Assembly: GCA_020723405.1 (NCBI GenBank)
Contig: DYIY01000001.1
Span: 248,001-312,000 of the forward strand
From: Thiobacillus denitrificans
Lineage (GTDB): Bacteria; Pseudomonadota; Gammaproteobacteria; Burkholderiales; Thiobacillaceae
Length of the DNA: 64,000 bases
Direction: 5' to 3'
A program made the translations under genes and the position numbers. Shown here in pieces: positions 16,571 through 26,420 of this stretch (positions within the stretch are counted from its first letter, which is position 1; each line of letters begins with the position of its first letter). The notes under the pieces were generated by a model that searched no databases, was not told where the DNA came from, and saw only the letters and a list, made by a program, of their open reading frames with translations.

Positions 16571-17052
16571 TGCTGCTGCGCAATTTCCTGCGATCCCTGC
16601 CGAGCTTCCAGTACCTCTCCGATGCCGACGTGGACCACGTGGCCGCCGCCATGCGGGTGGAGGAATACGCCAACCACCACGTCTTCATCTACCAGGACAA
16701 GCTGAACAAGGAGCTGTTCCTGCTCCTGGACGGCAAGGTGAAGGTGGGCCACTACGGCACCGGCGGGCGCTACTACACCCTGAAGACCATCCAGCCCGGT
16801 GAATTCTTCGGCATCCCCTCCCTGTCCGAGGGCAAGCCCGCCAGCACCACCTGCCAGGCGGACGGACCGGTCACCGTGGCCAGCATGCCCTTCTCCGCCT
16901 ATCTGCTGCTCTACCAGCCGGACTCGGACATCGGCTGCCGCTTCCAGTTCGTCATTGCCAGCCAGTTGGCCCGGGATCTCCACGACCGCCACGATGCCCT
17001 GCGCCGTCTGCTCGCCCAGGTTTATGGAGATGGCACCAGGCTCAATCCCTGA
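16570..17052 (+). CDS. Cyclic-nucleotide-binding-domain protein 2
   Basis: A 160-residue protein with a single Crp-like beta-roll (about residues 10-125: HHVFIYQDKLNKELFLLLDGKV, PGEFFGIPSLSEGKPASTT) and a short helical tail. There is no DNA-binding domain. The ATG overlaps the stop of the preceding paralogue, indicating coupled translation. Both proteins are about the size of one regulatory domain. A heteromeric sensor is possible, but the partner output is unknown. Confidence 0.8.
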   Translation: MLLRNFLRSLPSFQYLSDADVDHVAAAMRVEEYANHHVFIYQDKLNKELFLLLDGKVKVGHYGTGGRYYTLKTIQPGEFFGIPSLSEGKPASTTCQADGPVTVASMPFSAYLLLYQPDSDIGCRFQFVIASQLARDLHDRHDALRRLLAQVYGDGTRLNP

Positions 17053-17101
17053 GCCCCCCGCGGACACCCGCCGCACCCGCAGTCCGAGCGGCTGATCGCC
17101 C

Positions 17102-17998
17102 ATGGCCATCGCCCTGGTCATTCTCCCCATCTTCGCCCTGATCCTGCTGGGCTGGCTGCTCAAGCTCCGGGCAGGCGTGTCCGAGGAGGGTTGGCGGGGT
17201 TTGGAGCGACTCATCTATTTCGTCTTCTTTCCCGCCCTGCTGTTCCATTCCCTGTCCCGGGCGGTCATCGACTTCACCGCCGCCCTGCCCATGCTCCTCA
17301 CCGGCCTGGCCGTGACCCTGGCCGGCATGGGCCTGGGTACCCTGAGCCGCTTCCTGTTCCACGATCCGCCCCTGGTGTTCGCCTCGGCCTTCCAGTGTTC
17401 CTTCCGTTTCAACAGCTACGTGGGTCTGGCCGTAGCCGGCGCCCTGCACGGCCAGGCAGGCATCGCTGCCATCGGTCTGCTCATGGGCTTCATCGTGCCC
17501 CTGGCCAACGTGGCCTCGGTGGCCATGCTGGCCCGCCATGGGGAAGCGGACTGGCTGCGGGAAATCCTCGGCAACCCGCTGATCCTGGCCACCGCCGGGG
17601 GGGTGGGCTTCGCCCTGCTGGGCTGGTCCCTGCCTGAGCTGCTGGCCCAGACCCTGGCCATGCTGGCCCAGGCCTCCCTGCCCCTGGGGCTGGTGGTGGT
17701 GGGAGCCGGCCTGCGCCTGGACAGTCTGTCCCATGCCCCGGGCCATCTCTGGTATGGGGTGGTGGTCAAACTGCTGGCTTTGCCCGCTCTGGCCTGGTGG
17801 CTGGGACGGGCCCTGGGGCTGGATGCCCCGGGCTTCGAAATCGCCCTGCTGTTCGCCGCCCTGCCCACCTCCACGGTGGCTTACGTGCTGGCGGTGCGCA
17901 TGGGCGGAGACGGTCGCGTCACCGCCGCCCAGGTGGCTCTGACCACCCTGCTGTCCATGCTCACCCTGCCCCTCTGGCTGGCCGGGGCCCGAGGTTGA
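17102..17998 (+). CDS. AEC-family (auxin efflux carrier-like) transporter
   Basis: A 298-residue membrane protein with about ten hydrophobic segments split in two halves, typical of the AEC/BASS-like fold. Family-like sequence includes FQCSFRFNSYVGLA near 100 and the C-terminal half FAALPTSTVAYVLAVRMGGD near 245. Bacterial AEC members export small carboxylates such as malonate or malate, or are uncharacterised; the substrate here is unknown. It lies 49 bases after the cyclic-nucleotide-binding pair in the same direction and may be co-transcribed. Confidence 0.85.
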   Translation: MAIALVILPIFALILLGWLLKLRAGVSEEGWRGLERLIYFVFFPALLFHSLSRAVIDFTAALPMLLTGLAVTLAGMGLGTLSRFLFHDPPLVFASAFQCSFRFNSYVGLAVAGALHGQAGIAAIGLLMGFIVPLANVASVAMLARHGEADWLREILGNPLILATAGGVGFALLGWSLPELLAQTLAMLAQASLPLGLVVVGAGLRLDSLSHAPGHLWYGVVVKLLALPALAWWLGRALGLDAPGFEIALLFAALPTSTVAYVLAVRMGGDGRVTAAQVALTTLLSMLTLPLWLAGARG

Positions 17999-18007
17999 CG
18001 ACGGAGA

Positions 18008-18517
18008 TCAGGGCCGGCGCGGCACCAGTTCGTCGTCCAGCATGCGCTCGATGCGCGAGAACAGGTCGAAGCGGCTGAAAGGCTTGCGCAGGATGGCGTC
18101 GGCACCGTAGTCCGCCCGGGCCAGTTGCCGCAGGGACTGCTTGTTGCCGCTCATCATGATGACGGGAATGCGTCTGGCCAGAGGGTCCTTGCGGATTTTT
18201 CTGAGCACGTCGAAGCCGTTCATGCCCGGCATGCCCACGTCCAGCACCACCAGATCCGGCTTCTCGAAGCAGGCCTTGAGCAGGCCCTGCTCGCCATCCC
18301 TGGCCTGGAGGGTCACATAGCCCGCCGAGGCGAACATGTTGGCCAGCTCGGCACGGGACTTGGAGGAATCGTCGATGACCAGCACCCGGGTGCCCTGGCG
18401 GGCGTTGACTCGGCGATGGCGACGGCGCTCGTCCTCCACGCCGGCCGCGCCGCCCAGCCCGGGACGGAAGCGTCTTCCGCTACGGAAAGCCTCCTTCAGA
18501 TGGTTCAGCAGTTCCAT
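18008..18517 (-). CDS. Single-domain response regulator with basic N-terminal extension
   Basis: A 169-residue protein. Residues 1-45 are basic and Arg-rich (FRSGRRFRPG, RRRHRRVNAR), then one receiver domain runs from about 46 to 165: VLVIDDSSKSR, acceptor Asp in LVVLDVGMPGMNG, and Lys in ILRKPFS. The start (ATG 18517) has GGGAGAA 5 bases upstream. There is no output domain, so it may act by protein contact. Convergent with the AEC transporter. The kinase partner is not adjacent. Confidence 0.8.
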   Translation of the reverse strand: MELLNHLKEAFRSGRRFRPGLGGAAGVEDERRRHRRVNARQGTRVLVIDDSSKSRAELANMFASAGYVTLQARDGEQGLLKACFEKPDLVVLDVGMPGMNGFDVLRKIRKDPLARRIPVIMMSGNKQSLRQLARADYGADAILRKPFSRFDLFSRIERMLDDELVPRRP

Positions 18518-18679
18518 GTGTTTCTCCCGCGACTTATGGCGACTTATGGCTTGATGTTCGTGCTGACGTGACCGATCGATGTTCCTGTCGCCGCCAGGCG
18601 ACAAGAATATCCTTATAAACTGATGGGCCACAACACCCCGCGACGATCTTCCTGTGTGATAGCACACGCACCGGGCACG

Positions 18680-20002
18680 TCAGCCGCGGGCCACCGCCAG
18701 ACCGTCCCAATCCGTCGTGTAGCCGGCCGTCAGCCTCTCCCGGCGCATGCCCCAGGACTGGGCCACCCCCTCGGCGGCAAAGCGCAGGGTCCCCCGGCCC
18801 ATGCGTGCGTTGAGGCTGTCCAGGGCCTCCAGCAGGCGCCCCCGCCGCTCTTGGCGGGGCTCGCCCCCCACCTCGAACAGTTCCCCCTGGCGGACGCCGG
18901 CGGGCAACAGATCCACCAGCATCACCCCGGCCTTCTTGTAGCGGTAGCCAGGCTTGAAGATGCGCCCAAGTCCGGCCCGGGCGGCCTGGATGAGCCGGGC
19001 CGTGTCGGCGGTGGGCGCGGCGAAGCCCAGCAAAGTGGCCGGGTGGTATTGGGGTTCGCCGGGAATGAAGGGATTGGTGGCCAGATAAACCTGAATGGCC
19101 CCCGCCGCCAGGCCGTCCCGGCGCAGCCGCACCGCCGCCCGGGCGGCGTAGGTGGAGACGGCCTCCAGCAGTTCCGCCTTGGCGATGACCGGATGGCCGA
19201 AGCTGCGGGAGGCGATGATCTGCTGGCGGGCCGGCGGCGCCTCCTCCAGGGGGATGCAGGACAGGCCGTTCAGCTCCCGGATGGTCCGCTCCAGCACCAC
19301 GCTGAAACGGCGGCGCAGGGTTTCCGGGTCGGCCTGGCGCAGGTCCTGGGCGGAATGGATGCCCAGTTCCCCCAGCCGGGCCGCCCAGCGGGGCCCCACG
19401 CCCCACACTTCGCCCACGTCCACTTCCGAGAGGTAGCGGATCTGGTGCCAGGGGGCCAGATCCTGGAGGTTGCACACGCCTCCCTCCCGGAAGTCCGGAT
19501 GCTTCTTGGCCAGGTGGTTGGCCAGCTTGGCCAGGGTCTTGCTGGGGCCGATGCCCACCCCCACCGGGATGCCGGTCCACTGCCGCACCTGGGCGCGCAG
19601 GCGGCGGGCGTGGGCAGTGAGATCCCAGTGGCCGAAACCGGCGAAGCGGAGAAAGCATTCGTCGATGGAATAGACCTCCTGTTCCGGGCTGTAGTGGGCC
19701 ACCACGCTCATCATGCGCCGGCTCATGTCGCCGTACAGGACGTAGTTGCTGGACAGGGCCACCCCGCCGTGGCGGGCCAGCAGTTCCCGGATCTGGAAGT
19801 AGGGGGCCCCCATGCGGATGCCCAGGGCCTTGGCCTCGTCGCTGCGCGCCACGGCGCAGCCGTCGTTGTTGGACAGTACCACCACCGGCCGCCCCTCCAG
19901 GCCGGGGTCGAACACCCGTTCGCAGGAGACGAAGAAGTTGTTGCCGTCCACCAGGGCGTATTGCTGAGGAAGGCGACGGGGGTGAGGCATGGCATCAGGC
20001 AT
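18680..20002 (-). CDS. umuC: Y-family DNA polymerase V catalytic subunit
   Basis: A 440-residue UmuC. Catalytic motifs are [17 protein letters not shown] near 17 (metal Asp), YSIDECFL near 110 (catalytic D-E) and [15 protein letters not shown] near 146. The little-finger and C-terminal UmuC region ([13 protein letters not shown] near 355) is present. It performs translesion synthesis with UmuD'. Its ATG overlaps the stop of the REC-HD-GYP gene by 8 bases (ATGCCTGA). ATG 19990 is an alternative. umuD is on the same strand 13.6 kb upstream, with ten signalling genes between the two. Confidence 0.95.
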   Translation of the reverse strand: MPDAMPHPRRLPQQYALVDGNNFFVSCERVFDPGLEGRPVVVLSNNDGCAVARSDEAKALGIRMGAPYFQIRELLARHGGVALSSNYVLYGDMSRRMMSVVAHYSPEQEVYSIDECFLRFAGFGHWDLTAHARRLRAQVRQWTGIPVGVGIGPSKTLAKLANHLAKKHPDFREGGVCNLQDLAPWHQIRYLSEVDVGEVWGVGPRWAARLGELGIHSAQDLRQADPETLRRRFSVVLERTIRELNGLSCIPLEEAPPARQQIIASRSFGHPVIAKAELLEAVSTYAARAAVRLRRDGLAAGAIQVYLATNPFIPGEPQYHPATLLGFAAPTADTARLIQAARAGLGRIFKPGYRYKKAGVMLVDLLPAGVRQGELFEVGGEPRQERRGRLLEALDSLNARMGRGTLRFAAEGVAQSWGMRRERLTAGYTTDWDGLAVARG

Positions 20003-21308
20003 CGCGACAGATGTAAACGTTCATGGTGAGGTGCTCGGCGACTTCGATCTTGACGAGTTGGCTGATCACCGCCTGGTCCACCACGTAACCCTTGGCCAGC
20101 AGCATGTAGCCGTCCCGGTGTATCAGGTCCCGGGAAAGCACCATGCCGGGTTTGAGGGCTGCCGGCCGCACCGGCACTTCGTCGATGACGTGGCGAAGCT
20201 GCTCACCGAGAATTTCCGCGAACCGGTCCACTACAGCCGGGTCATAGCGCTTGCCCCGGCTCTCGACCAGATAGGTGAGGGCATCCTTGGGGCGCATGGG
20301 CTGCTGGATCAGCGTGCCGCTGATCAGACCGTCATATTCGTTGGCCACCGCGATGATGCGTGCACCCATGGGTATCGCCAGTCCCGCCAGGTGATCCGGA
20401 TAGCCGCTGCCATCGTAAAGTTCGTGATGGTGGCGAATCAGCAGCGCGGCGCCCTTGAGCTGGTCGATCTGCATGAGGGCCTGTTCACCCCGCTCGGGAT
20501 GGCGCATGAGTTCGCTGCGCAATCCCGAGGACAGCGTGCTCAGGGGCCGGTCCAGCGCCTCGTCGGGCAGGCCGATCTTGCCGATGTCGTGCAACAGGGC
20601 AGCGAACAGCACGTCCTGCTGCGCCGCCTCGTCCAGATCCAGCATCCTGGCCAGGATGCGCGCATGGTCGGCAACCCGCCGGGCATGGCCGGACAGGTTC
20701 TTGCCACGCATCTCCACCAGACCGGAAAAGGCCTGCACCGTGGCAACGAACCCTGTCTTCAGCTTGCCATGGGCCGCCTGCACCAGTTTGAGGGCTTTCT
20801 TCAATTCCTCGGTACGCGCAGCCACCTTTTGTTCCAGCCCGGCATTGAGGGCGCGCAGTTCGGCGTTTTGGGCCTCCACCACGGAATTGAGGCGGCCGTT
20901 TTCCCGTTCCAGGCGCTTGCGTTCCAGGGCCTCACGCACGATGAGCACGATTTCCCGATCGTCCCAGGGCTTGTTGATGTAACGATAAACCTCGCCCCGG
21001 TTGATGGCGGCAACTGTTGATTCGATGTCCGCATAACCGGTCAGCAGAATGCGGATGCTATCCGGCCAGCGCAGGCGGACCTGTTCCAGGAAGCGGGCAC
21101 CATCCATCTTGGGCATGCGCATGTCGGAAATGACCAGGTCAATCCGTTCCTGTTCCAGGACGGCCAGTCCCTGCTCACCACCCTCTGCGGTAAGGATGCG
21201 GTAATCGTGGGGGCGAAACAGCCGTTTCAGGGAAGAAAGGATCGACGGTTCGTCATCGACCAACAGAAGCGTGGCGGCGGGCGCCTGGGCAGAGACATGA
21301 TCATTCAT
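19995..21308 (-). CDS. REC-HD-GYP response regulator, c-di-GMP phosphodiesterase
   Basis: A 437-residue RpfG-like protein. The receiver spans about 12-125 ([11 protein letters not shown]; acceptor in [22 protein letters not shown]). A coiled coil follows to about 165, then the HD-GYP domain at about 175-330 with [12 protein letters not shown] and [15 protein letters not shown], and a C-terminal extension. The catalytic HD and GYP residues are intact, so it should hydrolyse c-di-GMP once phosphorylated. Start ATG 21308 overlaps the stop of the kinase upstream by 8 bases, and its own stop overlaps umuC. Confidence 0.93.
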   Translation of the reverse strand: MNDHVSAQAPAATLLLVDDEPSILSSLKRLFRPHDYRILTAEGGEQGLAVLEQERIDLVISDMRMPKMDGARFLEQVRLRWPDSIRILLTGYADIESTVAAINRGEVYRYINKPWDDREIVLIVREALERKRLERENGRLNSVVEAQNAELRALNAGLEQKVAARTEELKKALKLVQAAHGKLKTGFVATVQAFSGLVEMRGKNLSGHARRVADHARILARMLDLDEAAQQDVLFAALLHDIGKIGLPDEALDRPLSTLSSGLRSELMRHPERGEQALMQIDQLKGAALLIRHHHELYDGSGYPDHLAGLAIPMGARIIAVANEYDGLISGTLIQQPMRPKDALTYLVESRGKRYDPAVVDRFAEILGEQLRHVIDEVPVRPAALKPGMVLSRDLIHRDGYMLLAKGYVVDQAVISQLVKIEVAEHLTMNVYICRDA

Positions 21309-22374
21309 GGTCGGCATCCTCATCCACGCTGGAATGGAGTGGCAGATTGACACGGAATACGGTGCCCCGGCCAGGTTCGCTCTTCACCTCGATGTGGCCA
21401 CCATGCTTGTGCACGATCCCGTAGGAGATGGACAGCCCGAGGCCCGTCCCTTTGCCCACCGGTTTGGTGGTGAAGAAAGGGTCGAAGATGCGGGTAAGCA
21501 GGGCTTCGGGAATTCCACAGCCGGTATCGGCGACCTCCACCCATACATCATCGCCCTCAACGCCGGTACGGACGGTGATCACCCCCTGCTTGTCGATGGC
21601 GTGGGCGGCATTGACCAGCAGGTTCATGAATACCTGGTTCAACTGCGACGGCAGACAGCGCACCATCGGCAAATCCCCGTACAGCTTCTCCACCCTGGCC
21701 TTGTACTTGATCTCGTTGTTGACCACGTTGAGCGTGGAGTCCAGTCCCTTATGCAGGTCGGCCAACACCCATTCCCCCCGGTCGGCATGGGAGAAATCCT
21801 TGAGGTCCTGGACAATGCGGCGCACCCTGGCGATGCCATCGCTGGATTCGTCCAGCAGAGCGACCACGTCGGCCTTGAGATAATCGAGCTCGGCGGCGCG
21901 CTTGGCGGCCAGGACATCTTCCCGTTCCCCGCCGTCCGGCAACAGGGGTTCCGCCCGCTCATAGGCATCCAGCACGGCAAGCATCTGCCGCACGTAGTCC
22001 CGCAGAGAGGCCAGATTGGAGTTCACATAGCCGATGGGATTGTTGATCTCGTGGGCGACCCCGGCCGCCAGTTGGCCAATGGAGGCCATCTTCTCCGATT
22101 GCAGCAACTGGTTGTGGGCCTCCTCCAGCCGTTTGATCAGGGCCGCCTGCTCAGCCTCGGTTCGTTGCTTTTCGACGAGTTGCCGCTGCAATTCCCGGTT
22201 GCGCTCCGTCAGTTCGCGGGACATCTGGTCCAGGGCGTGCTCCACCAGACGGCGGTCCGCGTCGGCGTGCTCGTAGGCTTCGCCGATGGCCTGGAACAGG
22301 GCATGCATGGCCTCCGGGATGGCGGTGGCATCGCCCAGGTGGCGCCGGATCTGGCGTTCGAGCAAAGGGTGCAT
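21301..22374 (-). CDS. Soluble histidine kinase
   Basis: A 357-residue cytoplasmic kinase without membrane helices. The N-terminal 50 residues are helical, a coiled coil reaches about 90, the H-box is MASIGQLAAGVAHEINNPIGY near 95-115, and the HATPase domain has the N-box VFMNLLVNAAHAI, DTGCGIPE and GKGTGLGLSISYGI. The same subfamily (ZraS/NtrB-like) recurs in the 678-residue kinase of this operon. It lies between FIST and REC-HD-GYP, with a 1-base gap and an 8-base overlap. The pair order suggests FIST as input and the HD-GYP receiver as output. Confidence 0.9.
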   Translation of the reverse strand: MHPLLERQIRRHLGDATAIPEAMHALFQAIGEAYEHADADRRLVEHALDQMSRELTERNRELQRQLVEKQRTEAEQAALIKRLEEAHNQLLQSEKMASIGQLAAGVAHEINNPIGYVNSNLASLRDYVRQMLAVLDAYERAEPLLPDGGEREDVLAAKRAAELDYLKADVVALLDESSDGIARVRRIVQDLKDFSHADRGEWVLADLHKGLDSTLNVVNNEIKYKARVEKLYGDLPMVRCLPSQLNQVFMNLLVNAAHAIDKQGVITVRTGVEGDDVWVEVADTGCGIPEALLTRIFDPFFTTKPVGKGTGLGLSISYGIVHKHGGHIEVKSEPGRGTVFRVNLPLHSSVDEDADHE

Positions 22375-22375
22375 C

Positions 22376-23506
22376 TCAATCCTCGCTCAGGGTGGTGATG
22401 GTCATGGTCTGATTGTGCAATTCGCAGCGTGCCGTGGGGGTGTAAGGTGAAATTTCCCCATAGGAGTAGAACCCGGCCAGGACGGTCTCCTCCCCCAGCA
22501 CATCGCGCACGCCCTCCACCTCCTCCTCGATCCGCTGGGCCAGCACCAGCTTGCGGGCCACGCAACTGATCAGCAGGGCCAACTGGGGGCGGCTTTCCGC
22601 CATGCCGAACCGGGCCTGGCGGGCGGCACCCGAGGCACCTTCCACCAACCGGTCGAAATTGGCGCGCATCATGCGCGCGTACTGCCCTTCGGGAACGTCG
22701 CCGGCAAAGGTCATGGACTGATCCGCCTCGTTCACGGCCAGGACCGCGCGCACCAGGGCCGCGTCCGCCTCGCCTTCCCTGTGCAGGGCCAGCGGGAACA
22801 ACAGGGCGGAAGCAGGCAACTGGGCCGCATGTTCGCCCAGATATTGCTTGTACAGATCCAGGGCGGAATGCCCATCCAGCTCATAAAGCACATTGCCCCT
22901 GGAACGGGTGATGAGACGATCCGGACCGAAGGGGTCCCAGCCCCCCAGGCAGCCATGGCCGATCCGGATACGCGACCCGTAGAGGCCGAGTGCCGCCACC
23001 CCATGCTCCACCGGCGGACCATCGGCGATCACCAGGGTACGCTGGAAGCGGGCGCCATCCCCGGTCAGACCACCGGTCAAATCCACCCCTTCCGGAAGGG
23101 CCGACTTGAGTCCATCCACCAGTTCCGTTCCGTTCACGTCCAAACCGGTGGTCAACACCAGCACGTGGGCAAGATCCTCCCGGGGAAGCCGCGCGGCCAG
23201 TGCCTGTCCGGCGGCATGGCTGGCAGCGGCGTCAGGCACCGGCTGACTGGCAATATGAAGGCGGGTATCCGCGAAACGGATGGCGGTCGCCACAATGCTG
23301 TCGTCGTACACGCCCGCCCCCAGGATTTCTCCCGCCGTGGAACCGCCAAACAGAAGCGCTCTGGGATAACGCCGTTGCAAATCGGCCAGAACGTCCTCGG
23401 TAAGCAGGTCGGTGCCACCAAAGACAAGGACCAGGCCTGCATCCGTCAGGACAGCCGGTTTCGTCCAGCCGGTGCCGGGCAACCATTGCGTCTGTTCGAT
23501 CTGCAT
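22376..23506 (-). CDS. FIST-domain sensory protein
   Basis: A 376-residue soluble protein with FIST N and FIST C domains. Family-like features are LVLVFGGTDLL near 30, FGGSTAGEILG near 55, GLTGDGARFQ near 145, and the C-terminal stretch ALLISCVARKLVLAQRIEEE, followed by ETVLAGFYSYGEISP and CELHNQT. FIST proteins are predicted to bind small ligands, possibly amino acids, and are often paired with kinases or chemoreceptors. The start has GAGGAGAA 6 bases upstream. It sits between two histidine kinases of one subfamily, so it may feed either. Confidence 0.9.
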   Translation of the reverse strand: MQIEQTQWLPGTGWTKPAVLTDAGLVLVFGGTDLLTEDVLADLQRRYPRALLFGGSTAGEILGAGVYDDSIVATAIRFADTRLHIASQPVPDAAASHAAGQALAARLPREDLAHVLVLTTGLDVNGTELVDGLKSALPEGVDLTGGLTGDGARFQRTLVIADGPPVEHGVAALGLYGSRIRIGHGCLGGWDPFGPDRLITRSRGNVLYELDGHSALDLYKQYLGEHAAQLPASALLFPLALHREGEADAALVRAVLAVNEADQSMTFAGDVPEGQYARMMRANFDRLVEGASGAARQARFGMAESRPQLALLISCVARKLVLAQRIEEEVEGVRDVLGEETVLAGFYSYGEISPYTPTARCELHNQTMTITTLSED

Positions 23507-23528
23507 GTTTTCTCCTCGTTGGATGCCT

Positions 23529-25565
23529 TCACGACGGTGTGGCTGCATCGGGGATGTGGGTCACCGGCAGGGTGATCCGGAAAGTGGTGCCTTTGCCCAC
23601 TTCGCTGGACACTTCGATGCGGCCGTTGTGCTTCTGAACGATGCCATAGGCCAGGGATAGCCCCAGGCCGGTACCCTGCCCCACCGGCTTGGTGGTGAAG
23701 AAGGGATCAAAGATGCGGACGAGGACGTCTTCGGGAATACCTTTGCCGGTATCGGATACTTCAACCCAGACATCGTCCCCTGAGCAGCCGGTGCGCACGG
23801 TAATGGTGCCCCGCGGCCCCTCGATGGCATGGGCGGCGTTGACCAACAGGTTCATGAACACCTGGTTCAATTGCGAGGGCAGGCATTCGACTTCTGGAAT
23901 GTCTCCATAATCCCGTACCACCTCGGCCCGGTACTTGATCTCGTTCTGGACGATGTTGAGGGTACTGTCCAGCCCACGATGGAGATCGGCCTTCTGCCAA
24001 TCCGGCGAACTATCCAGACGGGAGAAATCCTTCAGGTCCTGGACGATCTTGCGCACCCGTGTGATGCCTTCCCGGGACTCGTTCATGAGTACGGGGATGT
24101 CCTCCTTCAGATAGGGCAGATCCAGGCGCCGCCTGATTTCCGCCACCTCCGCGCAAGCCTCCGTTTCAGCGGCCAGTTTCCGCTCGGCGGCCTCATAGAC
24201 CTCGATGATGCTGAACAGGTCACGGATGTAGTTCTCCAGGCTGCCCAGGTTGGAATGGACGTAGCCGATGGGATTATTGATCTCGTGGGCGACGCCGGCG
24301 GCCAACTGGCCGATGGAGGCCAGCTTCTCCGATTGCAGCAACTGGCCCTGGGCTTCCTGGAGCTGGCGGTGCAAGGCTTCCAGTTGCTGGTACTGCCGCT
24401 TCAGTTCAGCCTGGGCTTGGTTGCGCGCGGCAATATCCTCCTCCAGTTGGCGCAAGGCCAGGGAAAGCTCTGCGGTACGTTCATCCACCCGCCGCTGGAG
24501 TTCCTCGTTGCTGTCCTGGAGGGATGCCTCCATCTGCTTGCGGGCACTGATGTCGGTACGGATGGCGATGTACTGGTAAGGCTTACCGGCTGTATCCAGG
24601 AACGGCACGATGGTGGAATCCACCCAGTAATGCCCGCCATCCTTGCGCCGGTTGCGTATTTCCCCATGCCAGACCCGACCTCCGGCTATGGTGCGCCACA
24701 TGTCCTCGAAGAACGCCTGCCCATGCAGGCCGGAGTTGACGAGCCGATGGTTCCGGCCCAGCAATTCCTCCCGGGTATAGCCGGAAATCCCACAGAACTT
24801 GTCGTTCACATAGGTGATGTCGCCTGCGGTGTCGGTAATGCTGACGATCGCGTGTTCATCCAAAGCAAGCTTTTGTGCCCGCAGTTCCTCTTCGTTCCGT
24901 TGCAGCATCCCCATCAGCCGCCCCTGCCGGGTGATCACCACTGCCGCGATGGCAAGGGCCAGCAACAGGGCCACGGTGGCACTGGCAAGCATCAATCCCT
25001 TGGCCAGGCGATAGGCTTCCTTCGCCTCGGCGGCTGCATCCTGGCCATTGCGAATCTGAAAATCCAGGAAGCGCCGCAATTGCACCGTGGCCAGGTTTTG
25101 GGCCGGAATGGCCTGGTCGATCAACCGGCGCTCGGCTTCCTCCCGCCTGTCGGCCAGGGCCAGATCCAGCACATCATCCTGCAAGGCCGACCCACGGGAG
25201 GTATGCCGCCCCTGCTCGTCCAGCATGGCCCGCTCCTCCCGGGAAAGGGACATGGTCAGCAGTTTTTCCCGGGCGCCCCGGAACCGCCCGGCCAATTCGT
25301 GGAAGCGGGGCACCATGGCGTCCCGCTCGAACGGGTCTGGTTCCTGGAGGATGGCGTGCAACTGCAATGCCCGCTCCCGGGCGGCGATGTACATTTCCGC
25401 CGCCAGGCGGGCACGCTCGTTGTGGTCGTCCACGATATGGATGATGGCCCCGTTCATCGCGCCGAGGTAATGCACGCCCACGCCCGCCAGAGCCAGCAAC
25501 AGGCTGATGACCATGGCAAAACCGGCCAGCAGGCCATGGGACCCGGGTTGGCGCAACGGTCTCAT
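23529..25565 (-). CDS. Membrane PAS histidine kinase
   Basis: A 678-residue kinase. A membrane helix lies at about 12-34, a helical periplasmic domain at about 35-190 (four-helix-bundle type), and a second helix near 190-213. A PAS/PAC domain follows at about 225-345 (VSITDTAGDITYVNDKFCG; NRRKDGGHYWVDSTI), then a long coiled coil, the H-box (LAAGVAHEINNPIGYV) near 435, and an HATPase end (GQGTGLGLSLAYGIVQ). The kinase core is a close paralogue of the 357-residue kinase in the same operon. It is 22 bases from the FIST gene and 12 bases after HDOD. Confidence 0.92.
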   Translation of the reverse strand: MRPLRQPGSHGLLAGFAMVISLLLALAGVGVHYLGAMNGAIIHIVDDHNERARLAAEMYIAARERALQLHAILQEPDPFERDAMVPRFHELAGRFRGAREKLLTMSLSREERAMLDEQGRHTSRGSALQDDVLDLALADRREEAERRLIDQAIPAQNLATVQLRRFLDFQIRNGQDAAAEAKEAYRLAKGLMLASATVALLLALAIAAVVITRQGRLMGMLQRNEEELRAQKLALDEHAIVSITDTAGDITYVNDKFCGISGYTREELLGRNHRLVNSGLHGQAFFEDMWRTIAGGRVWHGEIRNRRKDGGHYWVDSTIVPFLDTAGKPYQYIAIRTDISARKQMEASLQDSNEELQRRVDERTAELSLALRQLEEDIAARNQAQAELKRQYQQLEALHRQLQEAQGQLLQSEKLASIGQLAAGVAHEINNPIGYVHSNLGSLENYIRDLFSIIEVYEAAERKLAAETEACAEVAEIRRRLDLPYLKEDIPVLMNESREGITRVRKIVQDLKDFSRLDSSPDWQKADLHRGLDSTLNIVQNEIKYRAEVVRDYGDIPEVECLPSQLNQVFMNLLVNAAHAIEGPRGTITVRTGCSGDDVWVEVSDTGKGIPEDVLVRIFDPFFTTKPVGQGTGLGLSLAYGIVQKHNGRIEVSSEVGKGTTFRITLPVTHIPDAATPS

Positions 25566-25577
25566 GGTTTCCCCCCC

Positions 25578-26420
25578 TCAAGCGGAAAGCAACGCGCAGT
25601 AACTCTCATGCTCCCGAGCGACTCCGGGCAGCATTTCCGTCAGGCCGCGCTCATCCAGCCCCAGCCGTTTCCAGGCATCCATATCGATCCGTGGCACCAT
25701 GGCCCTGGCATCCCGTGCCAGATCCAGGCCATGGGCCAGGGCATCGGCCACGTGGGCCACGTCGGCATAGCCCGACGCTTCCGCCTGGATCGGATCATGA
25801 TGATGGGCCACGGCCTGGACGATTTCGGACGGAAAACGCCAACGCTCCGTCACCATCCGCCCTACCTGGGCATGATCGAACCCCAGGATGCTCCGCTCGG
25901 CTTCACGCATGGGGCAATCCCTTTCGTCCCGCCAGGCCAGTGCCTCGGCGTACTGGACTGGACGGGCCGTTACGAGCAGCAGTTGGCCGATGTCATGTAG
26001 GAGCCCCGCAGTGAACGCCGTTTCCGCCTCCAGGCCGCAATGCCGGGCCAACGCCCTGGCACACAACCCGGTGCCCATGCCATGGCGCCAAAAGACGGCC
26101 AGATCGATTCCGCTTCCTTCCGGCGGCACGAAATAGCCCGTCAGCGAAGCCGCCAGCACCAAGCTACCCACCGCTCTGAATCCGAGCACCACGATGGCGT
26201 CGTGGATGCTTGCCACCCTGTGCTGGATACCGAAGAAAGGGGAGTTGGCCACACGCAATACCCGTGCGGCCAGGGCCTGGTCCCCGACAATGCCGGCCAC
26301 CAACTCATCGACGCTGACGGATTCCTTTTCCAGGGATCGGATCAGTTCCGCCACCACGGTAGGCAACGACGGCATCCCTTCCACGTCGGCAAGAACCGCC
26401 TCCAGCGTCAATTCGCTCAT
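25578..26420 (-). CDS. HDOD-domain protein
   Basis: A 280-residue protein that is one HDOD domain (about residues 10-210). Family features are LPTVVAELIRSLEKES near 19, VARVLRVANSPFFG near 52, VLGFRAVGSLVLA near 78 and FTAGLLHDIGQLLL near 137. HDOD domains resemble HD phosphohydrolases but usually act as non-catalytic signalling modules beside c-di-GMP and chemotaxis genes. Here His-Asp is kept in LLHDIG. Its start overlaps the stop of the preceding small gene by 4 bases. Confidence 0.9.
   Translation of the reverse strand: MSELTLEAVLADVEGMPSLPTVVAELIRSLEKESVSVDELVAGIVGDQALAARVLRVANSPFFGIQHRVASIHDAIVVLGFRAVGSLVLAASLTGYFVPPEGSGIDLAVFWRHGMGTGLCARALARHCGLEAETAFTAGLLHDIGQLLLVTARPVQYAEALAWRDERDCPMREAERSILGFDHAQVGRMVTERWRFPSEIVQAVAHHHDPIQAEASGYADVAHVADALAHGLDLARDARAMVPRIDMDAWKRLGLDERGLTEMLPGVAREHESYCALLSA

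Noticed and set aside
23829-26000. 723-codon plus-strand frame opposite the kinase and HDOD genes
   Set aside because: Complement of two genes with clear domains; composition not protein-like.
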